27,882 nt of DNA from an uncultured Eubacteriales bacterium. GTDB taxonomy: Bacteria > Bacillota > Clostridia > Christensenellales > Borkfalkiaceae. The notes under the pieces are model-generated. The model worked only from the letters and a program-made list of their open reading frames with translations, had not been told where the DNA came from and did no database searches. The position numbers and the translations under genes are program-made. How positions within the stretch are numbered: the stretch's first letter is position 1; every line of letters begins with the position of its first letter. Of this stretch, positions 8,347 through 14,740 are shown in pieces. Where the stretch lies: positions 1 to 27,882 of the forward strand of contig UQZE01000009.1 of assembly GCA_900545325.1 (NCBI GenBank), written 5' to 3'.

Positions 8347-9117
8347 TTACTGCGCTTTTAAAAGCGCTTTCGCGCTGTCCTCGTCGGTGAACATCACCGC
8401 GTGCGGATGGCGGCGCAGAATGGTTGCGGGAACCTTTTCGCTGACCGCGTCGAACATGGTATGGAACACCGCTTCGGCCTTGTTCGCCGTGGGCACCACG
8501 CAGAACATGTATTTTGCCGAAACGAGGGTGGGTATGGTGAGCGTAACGGCGTATTTCGGCACTTCTTCTAAGGTGTCGAACGTCTTGTCGTTCACCTGCT
8601 GGCGGCGGCATTTTTCGTCGAGGTCGACGAGTTTCACCGCCCTTTTATCCTGAAAATCGGCCACGTGCGGGTCGTTGAAAGCGATATGCCCGTTTTCCCC
8701 GATGCCGAGGCAGACGATATCGATGGGGTGTTCTCTCAAAAGCCGCTCGTATCTTTCGCACAGCGTTTCAGCGTTCCCGTCGCTGCCTATGTAGTTGACC
8801 GCCTTCATCTTAACGCGGTCGAAAATCGCCCCGTCGAGATAATGCGCGAACGACTTATCGCTCCTCTTTCCCAACCCGACATATTCGTCCATGTGGAAAG
8901 CCGTTACGCGCGACCAATCCACTTCCTCCTTCGCGAGATATTTGAGTACGTCGTTCTGCGAGGGCGCCGCCGCGAAAACCATGTTGATCTCGCTCTGGCG
9001 GCTTAAAAGCTCGCGCATTTTCGCCGCGATCTGATCGGCGGCGTATCGGCCCATGGAATCCCGATCGGAAAAAACCTTACACGTAAGATTGTCTTTTACA
9101 TACTCTTTTATCAGCAT
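8347..9117 (-). CDS. nagB: Glucosamine-6-phosphate deaminase (NagB family)
   Basis: First gene of the operon; 256 residues. NagB converts GlcN-6-P to fructose 6-phosphate and ammonia. The motif HMDEY at 75-79 holds Asp77 (equivalent of the ring-opening Asp72 of E. coli NagB), and LGIGENGHIAFNDP at 137-150 holds His144 (equivalent of His143). Two positions differ from E. coli: Asn142 stands where E. coli has Asp141 and Asp149 where it has Glu148. Such GENGH...NDP sequences occur in NagB-related proteins, so the reaction is likely but slightly less certain than for a canonical enzyme. The ATG has AGGAG 7 bases upstream and follows an extended -10 promoter facing the divergent AraC gene. Confidence 0.87.
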   Translation of the reverse strand: MLIKEYVKDNLTCKVFSDRDSMGRYAADQIAAKMRELLSRQSEINMVFAAAPSQNDVLKYLAKEEVDWSRVTAFHMDEYVGLGKRSDKSFAHYLDGAIFDRVKMKAVNYIGSDGNAETLCERYERLLREHPIDIVCLGIGENGHIAFNDPHVADFQDKRAVKLVDLDEKCRRQQVNDKTFDTLEEVPKYAVTLTIPTLVSAKYMFCVVPTANKAEAVFHTMFDAVSEKVPATILRRHPHAVMFTDEDSAKALLKAQ

Positions 9118-9129
9118 ACTATCTCCTGC

Positions 9130-9142
9130 GGGGAAATTCCCC
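9130..9142. promoter_or_regulatory. 13-base palindrome in the nagB leader, candidate operator
   Basis: GGGGAA-A-TTCCCC is a perfect inverted repeat around one central base, sited between the predicted transcription start and the SD of nagB. The loop is too small for a stable RNA hairpin, so a DNA-binding site is more plausible than an RNA structure. No function is proven. Confidence 0.35.
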
Positions 9143-9161
9143 CGATTGTTTTATCGTATGC

Positions 9162-9170
9162 ATTATACCA
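9162..9170 (-). promoter_or_regulatory. Extended -10 promoter of the nagB-uxuA operon
   Basis: The minus strand reads TGGTATAAT, a perfect TATAAT with an extended TGn. No good -35 hexamer lies 16-18 bases upstream (the place holds AAGGAA-like sequence), which is typical of a promoter that needs an activator. The divergent AraC-family gene is the obvious candidate. Predicted leader length is about 35-40 bases. Confidence 0.75.
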
Positions 9171-9219
9171 CTTAAAAAGGCGTATTCCTTTCAAAATATT
9201 GCCTAAAAACTTAAAATTA

Positions 9220-9248
9220 TTGACATGCGCGTTCTTCGGTGCTATACT
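9220..9248 (+). promoter_or_regulatory. Sigma-A-type promoter of the first AraC gene
   Basis: TTGACA at 9220-9225 and TATACT at 9243-9248, with exactly 17 bases between; the bases before the -10 (TGC) form an extended -10. Near-consensus, so the regulator is probably made constitutively at a modest level. Transcription should start near 9255. Confidence 0.85.
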
Positions 9249-9279
9249 GTAAAAAACGCCGAATACGGGAGGAAATGCC

Positions 9280-10116
9280 GTGAACAACATAGAAATCATG
9301 CCCTCCAACACCAAAGATGTTGAAGTTTTGCATAAAACGGGCAATAACGGCGAACATTTTCTGATGCACGTGCACAGCAATTATGAAATATATCTCAGCC
9401 TGAGCGACAACAATAAATTTTTCGTGGGGCACAAGATCTACGAGGTCAACAAATACGACGTGTTCCTGTTCAACAACGCCGACGTGCACAAGATAAACGC
9501 CTCTTCGCCCAACGACTACGAACGTTACGTGGTGAACTTTTCGCCCAAGATCTTTTCCAAAGCGGACGCCGAAATCGGGGAACTGCTGATCTGTTTCGAC
9601 AAAGCGCGCCCCAACCGCAACCACAAGATTTCCCTGCCGCGCGAACAGGCGGAAGAATTCCTATCCGTGCTGAAAAAAATGCTCGCCACGGGCGAGGAGG
9701 CGGCGCACCGTTCGCTCAAACTGCGCACTTACCTTATCGAACTGCTGCTCATCGTCAACGACATGCAGAAAGCCGCGCCGCGCGAACAGTCCGCAGAGGG
9801 CGAGGACAAGCGCATCAACGAAATCATGGAATACATCCGCGCGAACTGCAACTACCCCATTTCTCTCGACATGCTGAGCGAAAAATTTTATCTCAACAAG
9901 TATTACCTCTGCCGCATGTTCAAGGCGAAAATGGGTTTCGGCATCAGCGACTATATCGAATCCTGCCGCCTTTCCAACGCCATTCCGCTGCTGCGCGAAG
10001 GCGTGCCCGTTTCCACCGTGGCGCTCAAAACGGGGTTCGGGAGCGACACGTATTTTATTTCCACCTTCAAAAAAAACCTCGGCACCTCGCCGAAACAGTA
10101 TATCAAAAAAGTTTGA
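9280..10116 (+). CDS. AraC-family transcriptional regulator, probable controller of the divergent nag operon
   Basis: A 278-residue protein with an N-terminal cupin-like sensor region (about 20-110, with HVHSNYEIY at the start of the barrel) and a C-terminal pair of helix-turn-helix motifs (about 180-278). The second HTH includes the family pattern ALKTGFGSDTYFISTFKKNLG, ending in SPKQYI, as in AraC/XylS proteins. The start is GTG, chosen because GGGAGGAAA lies 7 bases before it and the only nearby ATG (9275) hits a stop after two codons. It diverges from nagB across 162 bases that contain both promoters, so it most likely senses a sugar or sugar phosphate of that pathway and activates the operon. 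The effector is unknown. Confidence 0.9.
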   Translation: MNNIEIMPSNTKDVEVLHKTGNNGEHFLMHVHSNYEIYLSLSDNNKFFVGHKIYEVNKYDVFLFNNADVHKINASSPNDYERYVVNFSPKIFSKADAEIGELLICFDKARPNRNHKISLPREQAEEFLSVLKKMLATGEEAAHRSLKLRTYLIELLLIVNDMQKAAPREQSAEGEDKRINEIMEYIRANCNYPISLDMLSEKFYLNKYYLCRMFKAKMGFGISDYIESCRLSNAIPLLREGVPVSTVALKTGFGSDTYFISTFKKNLGTSPKQYIKKV

Positions 10117-10141
10117 CAAAAGCCACCGTTTGCGTTACCAT
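10113..10141 (+). promoter_or_regulatory. Promoter of the acyltransferase-like gene, overlapping the AraC stop codon
   Basis: TTGACA at 10113-10118 includes the TGA stop of the AraC gene; TACCAT at 10136-10141 follows after 17 bases. The -35 is perfect and the -10 matches four of six consensus bases. No terminator separates the two genes, so read-through from the AraC gene is also possible. Confidence 0.65.
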
Positions 10142-10164
10142 AAATAGCCGTAAGGAGATAAGAC

Positions 10165-10956
10165 ATGGAAAAACTGAAAAAACTTATGGAAGATATAGAC
10201 ATGCCCGCGGAGGCCGCGGAGCGCGTCCTCGCGGCCGAGCTGCCTTTTTCCGCGGACCAAACGGAAGCGCTTTCGGAAAGGCTGACCGACAAGGACCGCT
10301 ATAAGGAAGCCGCACAGGAGCTATCCGCCGCGGAAGGGTTCGCGCAGCTCAGGGTATTTCTGTGCGCGGCGCTGAAAACACGGATACGTTATGCGGAAAA
10401 AGGCATTCCCGACGAAATATTCGTGCAGACGATGAAGTGCTTTTCGCGCTTTGTCGGAGAACACCGGGCAAGCTGCGGCGAATACGGTTTCGACCGCGGT
10501 TTCTGGGTGGGCAGACAACTTTCCCTCCTGCTTTTCAGACTGGGCGAACTCGAATACGAATGTGCCGACTACGAGGGCGAAAAGGCGCTTTCCGTACATA
10601 TTCCCTCGGACGCCGACCTTACGCCCGAAAAACTCGATCGTTCTTTCGCCGCGGCGCGGGAATTTTTCGCAAAGTACGGCGACGGCTATGCGGAAGCGAA
10701 ATTTTTCTGCTATTCCTGGCTGCTCGCGCCCGCGCTCGGAAAGCTTCTTCCGCCGACTTCTAAGATCGCGCTTTTCCAACGCAGATTCAAAATCGTCAAA
10801 ACGGACGAGGATTCCGCGGGTTATATCCCCTGGGTATTCAAAAAACACGACCTGAAACCCGAAGATTTTCCCGAAAACACCACGCTGCAAAAGAACATGA
10901 AAGCGTTCGTTTTAAGCGGCGGCAAGGTGGGCGAAGCGCTGGGCGTAATAGAATAA
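10165..10956 (+). CDS. Acyltransferase-domain protein of the GNAT-like C-terminal (DUF5596-type) family
   Basis: A 263-residue soluble protein. The second half resembles proteins annotated as acyltransferase domain-containing, with a GNAT-like C-terminal domain: LSVHIPSDADLTPEKLDRS at 142-160, then an aromatic-rich helix, CYSWLL at 182-187 (the family usually has CHSWLL), and an FQRRFKIV stretch shortly after. The N-terminal half is helical. The acyl donor and acceptor of this family are not established, so no reaction is given. The SD AAGGAG lies 7 bases before the ATG. The gene is 48 bases downstream of the AraC regulator, has its own promoter, and ends at a strong terminator. The family call is from memory of its conserved blocks and is moderately secure. 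Confidence 0.7.
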   Translation: MEKLKKLMEDIDMPAEAAERVLAAELPFSADQTEALSERLTDKDRYKEAAQELSAAEGFAQLRVFLCAALKTRIRYAEKGIPDEIFVQTMKCFSRFVGEHRASCGEYGFDRGFWVGRQLSLLLFRLGELEYECADYEGEKALSVHIPSDADLTPEKLDRSFAAAREFFAKYGDGYAEAKFFCYSWLLAPALGKLLPPTSKIALFQRRFKIVKTDEDSAGYIPWVFKKHDLKPEDFPENTTLQKNMKAFVLSGGKVGEALGVIE

Positions 10957-10961
10957 ACGGC

Positions 10962-10992
10962 AAAAGCCGTCGGGCGGCGCCCGACGGCTTTT
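10962..10992. terminator. Bidirectional intrinsic terminator between convergent genes
   Basis: A 13-base-pair stem (10962-10974 with 10980-10992) has a 5-base loop and flanking A and T runs: five T on the plus strand, four on the minus strand. It serves the acyltransferase-like gene on the plus strand and the GH37 gene on the minus strand. Confidence 0.92.
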
Positions 10993-11010
10993 TATAAAAT
11001 TCGGTTTGAT

Positions 11011-12207
11011 TTATCGGGACAACTTGTCGAAAAAGAGCGCGTATACGCCCGCCGTCCAGCCGAGCATGGGCGTGATTTCGTATTCGTTGACGGCGGCGCA
11101 GGCGCCCGTTTCCGCAGAATATTTTTCCCACAGCCCGCCGCTGCGTTCGAATTCGCCCGCAACAGCGTCCACATATTTTTTCATGATCGTGCGGGCGCGC
11201 TCCTTTTCGCCCGCGTTTTCCGCGGCGACCGCCGCGAAATACTGCACGGGCGGCCATACGTTGGGGTAATCCCATTGATACATATACGGCGCTTTTTTAT
11301 AAAAAGCGACCACGCCGTGCCTGAATTCCAGCTTGTCGAGCGCGGCTTTCACGTCCCCCTTGCCGAAACCGTAAAAATAAGGCAGCAGCCCCGCCGAACC
11401 GATCAACCCGCTCGCCCGCGCGGCGTTTTCGTCGTAATCGGTATAAACGCCGTCCGCAAAACAAAGCGCGTCTATGAGTTTTACGTGTTCGGCATAGGCT
11501 TTTCCGTATTCCGCGGCTTTTTCCGCCAGCCCGAGTTCGGCCGCAAAGCGGGACATGTTCTTTTCCATACCGGCCAGATGACAGTTCAGGTCGAGATGGC
11601 AGTACGCCGCGTCCGTATTTTCCAGCCGTGCGGTGAAGTCCATGCCGCTTTCCGCCTGCGCTATAAAAATCTTCGCGCGCGCAGCCTTTTGTTCTGCGGA
11701 AAGATCTGCGGGAACGTCCAGCCGCGTGGAAACGTAACCGTAATACTCCACCAACTTTTCGAAATCCCTCTGGTTGGTGCCGTGCCTGAACAACCCGCAT
11801 TTTCCCATGCGCTCCCGCCGCCAGAACGACAGCTCCTTTTCAAGTCCTTCAAACGCGCGGGCCAGCCACTTTTTATCGCCCGTTACGGCGTAGACGTCCG
11901 CAACCATCAGCGAGAGCAAAGGCGGCTGGGAACACCATTCCGCTCCGTCCGCCGAGCAGTAATTCGGCACGCAGCCGAAATAATCGAGCGCGTACAGCAA
12001 GTCGTCCACGTTGTTTTTCGCAAGATCCGCATATCCGTCCGCAATCAAGCCCTTGTTCGTAAAATACGTATCCCAGTAAAAAAGCTTGAGGAAAGCCCCC
12101 TTGTAACAAGGCGGCACGAAGGGCGCGGGAAGCAGGAAATCCCCCTGCGGTTCGGGCTGTCGCACGGCCTTAAGCCAAGTTTTTCTGATAAACTCCCTGG
12201 TTTTCAT
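11011..12207 (-). CDS. GH37 (trehalase-like) glycoside hydrolase, short form
   Basis: A 398-residue protein with the GH37 alpha/alpha-barrel landmarks: YWDTYFTNKGL at 44-54 (trehalase signature 1 region), a CSQPPLLS stretch at 92-99, ESGMDFTAR at 186-194 with the likely catalytic Asp190, QWDYPNVWPP at 311-320 (signature 2, where the usual Gly before Trp is Val and Ala is Pro), WEKYSAETG at 360-368, and GWTAGV at 383-388. Trehalases cleave trehalose to two glucose units. This protein is about 150 residues shorter than E. coli TreA and lacks a signal peptide, so it is cytosolic. The altered signature 2 leaves open another alpha-glucoside or related substrate. The SD AAGGAG lies 8 bases before the ATG. 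A divergent AraC gene probably controls it. Confidence 0.82.
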   Translation of the reverse strand: MKTREFIRKTWLKAVRQPEPQGDFLLPAPFVPPCYKGAFLKLFYWDTYFTNKGLIADGYADLAKNNVDDLLYALDYFGCVPNYCSADGAEWCSQPPLLSLMVADVYAVTGDKKWLARAFEGLEKELSFWRRERMGKCGLFRHGTNQRDFEKLVEYYGYVSTRLDVPADLSAEQKAARAKIFIAQAESGMDFTARLENTDAAYCHLDLNCHLAGMEKNMSRFAAELGLAEKAAEYGKAYAEHVKLIDALCFADGVYTDYDENAARASGLIGSAGLLPYFYGFGKGDVKAALDKLEFRHGVVAFYKKAPYMYQWDYPNVWPPVQYFAAVAAENAGEKERARTIMKKYVDAVAGEFERSGGLWEKYSAETGACAAVNEYEITPMLGWTAGVYALFFDKLSR

Positions 12208-12228
12208 GATTTTCTCTCCTTATTCTGT

Positions 12229-12249
12229 AATATATTCGGCAGACTGCCG
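12229..12249 (-). promoter_or_regulatory. Weak promoter and palindromic candidate operator of the GH37 gene
   Basis: On the minus strand a TATATT (12229-12234) sits about 25 bases before the start codon without a recognisable -35. Directly upstream of it, CGGCAG-A-CTGCCG (12237-12249) is a perfect 13-base palindrome. It falls in the spacer, up to the -35 side, so a protein bound there could block or activate RNA polymerase. Function is inferred only. Confidence 0.4.
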
Positions 12250-12261
12250 TCATTTTACCTC

Positions 12262-12290
12262 TTTACAATCCCGTCGGCTCGTGTTATAAT
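12262..12290 (+). promoter_or_regulatory. Promoter of the second AraC gene
   Basis: TTTACA (12262-12267), 17 bases, TATAAT (12285-12290), preceded by TGT to form an extended -10. Transcription should start near 12297, so an upstream in-frame ATG at 12291 is not transcribed and the leader is about 84 bases. Confidence 0.85.
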
Positions 12291-12380
12291 ATGTACGATA
12301 CCCGCAAAACAAAGTTGCGCGGATCAGCAGCGGGACGAACCGTTGATTTTACCGAAGAAAAAACGATAAAGAGGAAAATT

Positions 12381-13145
12381 ATGAGCTACTACGAAACACC
12401 TGCGGAAAAACCTTATTACATCCATTTCCAGAAACGCACCGTGGACGACACGCTGGGACATTTCCATTCGGGCATGGAACTGATCATCGTGAAGAGCGGT
12501 TCGCTCGTCGCCGTAACGGGGGGCGAAAAGAGAACGCTCGGCCCGGGTGACGTGTGTTTTTCGGACAGTTTCCGCGTGCACAGCTATTCGGGCGCGAAAG
12601 ATCTGACCGTATACGCCGTCATCTGCGACAAAGTCTACTTTTCGCGTTTCCATACGCTGACGAAAGGGCGGACCCTCCCCTCTTTTTTCCGCGTGGAGGA
12701 TACCGAATTGATAGAAAGACTGTTCGCCGCCTATAACGGTTCGGCCTGTCCGAAACTGACGTTCGAGGGCGCGCTCGACCTGATGCTGGCGGAATTTATG
12801 AAATCCGCCCCGCTCGTGCCGCGGCGCAAAAACCCCGACGAGGCGGTGATATGCAAGATCCTGCGCTATATCGAAGACAACCTCGAAGATAAAATATCCC
12901 TCGAAGTGCTGTCGCAGAAATTCGGGTATTCGAAAGAATACATTTCCCGCCTGTTTTCCAAAAACATAGGCACGGGCACGAAAAATTACGTAAACGAACT
13001 GCGCGCGCGCCGCGCCGAACAGCTTTTGCAGTCGAGAAAAGACAAAAACGTGATAGATATCGCGCTCGCCTGCGGGTTTGAAAGTTCCAACACCTTTTAC
13101 CGCGCGTATAAAAAGTATTACGGCAGACTGCCCCGCAGAGGATAA
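12381..13145 (+). CDS. AraC-family transcriptional regulator, probable controller of the GH37 gene
   Basis: A 254-residue protein when started at the ATG at 12381, which has GAGGAAA 7 bases upstream. A longer reading from 12291 is rejected because it begins ahead of the predicted transcription start. The N-terminal part is a cupin sensor (GHFHSGMELIIV near residue 25, then a GPGDVCF element), and the C-terminal 100 residues carry two HTH motifs, with SLEVLSQKFGYSKEYISRLF in the first and a GFESSNTFYRAYKKYYG stretch in the second. Such regulators bind sugars and act next to their own catabolic genes. Divergence from the GH37 gene makes that its likely target. A terminator follows 20 bases downstream. 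Confidence 0.9.
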   Translation: MSYYETPAEKPYYIHFQKRTVDDTLGHFHSGMELIIVKSGSLVAVTGGEKRTLGPGDVCFSDSFRVHSYSGAKDLTVYAVICDKVYFSRFHTLTKGRTLPSFFRVEDTELIERLFAAYNGSACPKLTFEGALDLMLAEFMKSAPLVPRRKNPDEAVICKILRYIEDNLEDKISLEVLSQKFGYSKEYISRLFSKNIGTGTKNYVNELRARRAEQLLQSRKDKNVIDIALACGFESSNTFYRAYKKYYGRLPRRG

Positions 13146-13165
13146 AAAAGACCGCCGTTTTTTCC

Positions 13166-13204
13166 GCCGCCCCGAAAGCAACACGCTTTCGGGGCGGCTT
13201 TTTT
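13166..13204 (+). terminator. Intrinsic terminator after the second AraC gene
   Basis: A perfect 14-base-pair stem (13166-13179 with 13185-13198), a 5-base loop, then six T at 13199-13204. There is no T run on the opposite strand, so it works for the plus strand only. No clear terminator is seen for the minus-strand operon ending at 13218. Confidence 0.92.
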
Positions 13205-13217
13205 ATCGACGGCAAAT

Positions 13218-13622
13218 TTATTTATCCGCAAAAAACGCCCTGATCTTCGCGCGCATGACCTCGCCCGAAACGACGCCCGCGGAGAGCGTTTCCATGGGGC
13301 ACGGCCCGTCTCCCCTGCGGTTGATTATCTCTTTGGTCAAAACGCCGTAAGCGTATTTCACGCCCGCGGCGTCGAACACCGCCTTGCCGCCTTCGGAAAG
13401 CGTGGCCGCGTAGACCTCCGCGGCCTTTCCTTCCGCCATGAGCAGAGCGGCCGCCCTGCCGACGATTTTATCCGCGACGGCCGCGCCGCGAAGCGCCTTT
13501 TTTTCCGCCAGCTCGAAGAGCGCCTTTATCCCTTTTTCGTCGGACGTATACGTCTTTTCGCCCACTACGGCGAGCGCCCTGCCCTCGAAGAGGAGCGCTT
13601 TCGCCCTGTCCATGCCGTTCAT
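13218..13622 (-). CDS. DUF1893 family protein
   Basis: A 134-residue soluble protein with the two conserved blocks of DUF1893: ADKIVGRAAA at 50-59 and NRRGDGPCPME at 101-111. The family belongs to the cytidine-deaminase-like fold group, but no biochemical role is established, so none is given. It is the last gene of a three-gene operon: its ATG overlaps the stop of the aldo/keto reductase (ATGA), and GGAGGAG precedes the start by 5 bases. Length is complete for the family. Confidence 0.85.
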   Translation of the reverse strand: MNGMDRAKALLFEGRALAVVGEKTYTSDEKGIKALFELAEKKALRGAAVADKIVGRAAALLMAEGKAAEVYAATLSEGGKAVFDAAGVKYAYGVLTKEIINRRGDGPCPMETLSAGVVSGEVMRAKIRAFFADK

Positions 13623-14740
13623 GCCCGCTCCTCCTTTTTTTCAAAGGCGGCGGCGACTTTTTTCATCTCCGCGACGACGCCGATATGCTGCGGACAATGC
13701 CGCTCGCAGCTGCCGCAGGCAATGCAGTCGGAGGGCAGGCCGCCCTCTTTCGCGATATTCCCGAACGCGAAAGAGGGATCGAAACTGCGGCTAAACCGTT
13801 CGTAATTGTTATAAAGTGCGAAATAGTCGGGTATGGCGATTTTTTTCGGACACCCGTCCACGCAGTAGCGGCACCCCGTGCACGGCACGGCGACCGAAGC
13901 CTTTATCGTTTCGAGCGCGCCCGCGAGCACGGCCTTTTCTCCCCCGGAAAGCGGGCGAAAATCTTTCATATACGAAATATTGTCCTCGAGCTGGCGCATA
14001 TCCGACATGCCCGAAAGCACGCAGAACACGTTTTCAAGCCCTGCGGCAAAGCGGATCGCCCAGGAGGCGACGCTCCTTTCCGGCGCGTAAGCCTGCAAGG
14101 CCTCGGCCGCCTTTTGGGGCAGGTTGGCCAGCATGCCGCCCTTGACGGGTTCCATCACCGCTACCTTTTTGCCGTGTTTCACGCAGGTTTCGTAACATCT
14201 GCGGGACTGCACGCCTTCGTCCTCCCAGTCGAGATAGTTGATCTGCAGCTGCACGAAATCGACGTCCGGCCGCTCGTTCAAGATCGTTTCCAGCACGTCT
14301 GCGGTGTCGTGGAAGGAAAAACCGAGCTCTTTGATCAGCCCTTCTTTTTTCTTCCGCTCCGCAAATTCAAAACAGCTGAATTTTTTTGCCAGCGCGTAAT
14401 TTTCTTCGCTCAGAGAATGAATGAGATAATAATCGAAATATCCCGCGCCCGTGCGTTCGAGCTGTTCGGAAAAGATACGGTCGTTGTCCGCCTCTTCCTT
14501 CATCAGAAAGGGCGGCATTTTCGAAGCGACGGTATAGCGGTTCCTTTCGTACCTCTCCGCGACGGCCCGCCTGAAAACGCGCTCGCTCTCGCCGCCGTGA
14601 TACATATACGCCGTATCGAAATACGTAAAACCGTTTTCTATGAATTTATCTGCCATGCGGCACACTTCGCCGACGTCCACGTCCTTCTGATCTCCCGACT
14701 TCAAAGGCAGGCGCATCAGCCCGAATCCGAGTTTTTTCAT
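13619..14740 (-). CDS. Aldo/keto reductase with C-terminal 2x[4Fe-4S] ferredoxin domain
   Basis: A 373-residue protein. Residues 1-270 form the NAD(P)H aldo/keto reductase barrel with the tetrad Asp42, Tyr47, Lys74 and His108. The C-terminus carries two cysteine clusters, C287/C290/C293/C297 and C339/C342/C345/C349, each of the C-x2-C-x2-C-x3-C-P type that binds [4Fe-4S]. Such fusions are common in anaerobes and pass electrons between pyridine nucleotides or ferredoxin and an unknown carbonyl substrate. Two ATGs are adjacent: the one at 14740 is preferred because GGAG is then 6 bases away, while the ATG at 14743 overlaps the esterase stop but has only 3. Middle gene of the operon. Confidence 0.9.
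   Translation of the reverse strand: MKKLGFGLMRLPLKSGDQKDVDVGEVCRMADKFIENGFTYFDTAYMYHGGESERVFRRAVAERYERNRYTVASKMPPFLMKEEADNDRIFSEQLERTGAGYFDYYLIHSLSEENYALAKKFSCFEFAERKKKEGLIKELGFSFHDTADVLETILNERPDVDFVQLQINYLDWEDEGVQSRRCYETCVKHGKKVAVMEPVKGGMLANLPQKAAEALQAYAPERSVASWAIRFAAGLENVFCVLSGMSDMRQLEDNISYMKDFRPLSGGEKAVLAGALETIKASVAVPCTGCRYCVDGCPKKIAIPDYFALYNNYERFSRSFDPSFAFGNIAKEGGLPSDCIACGSCERHCPQHIGVVAEMKKVAAAFEKKEERA

Noticed and set aside
6162..8390. A plus-strand frame of 742 codons opposite the GH20, GH16 and end of nagB genes
   Set aside because: Antisense shadow of three well-supported genes; it crosses their boundaries and has no start signal.
12291..12380. Extension of the second AraC gene to an ATG at 12291
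   Set aside because: That ATG lies right after the -10 box, before the expected transcription start, and has no SD. The ATG at 12381 has GAGGAAA.
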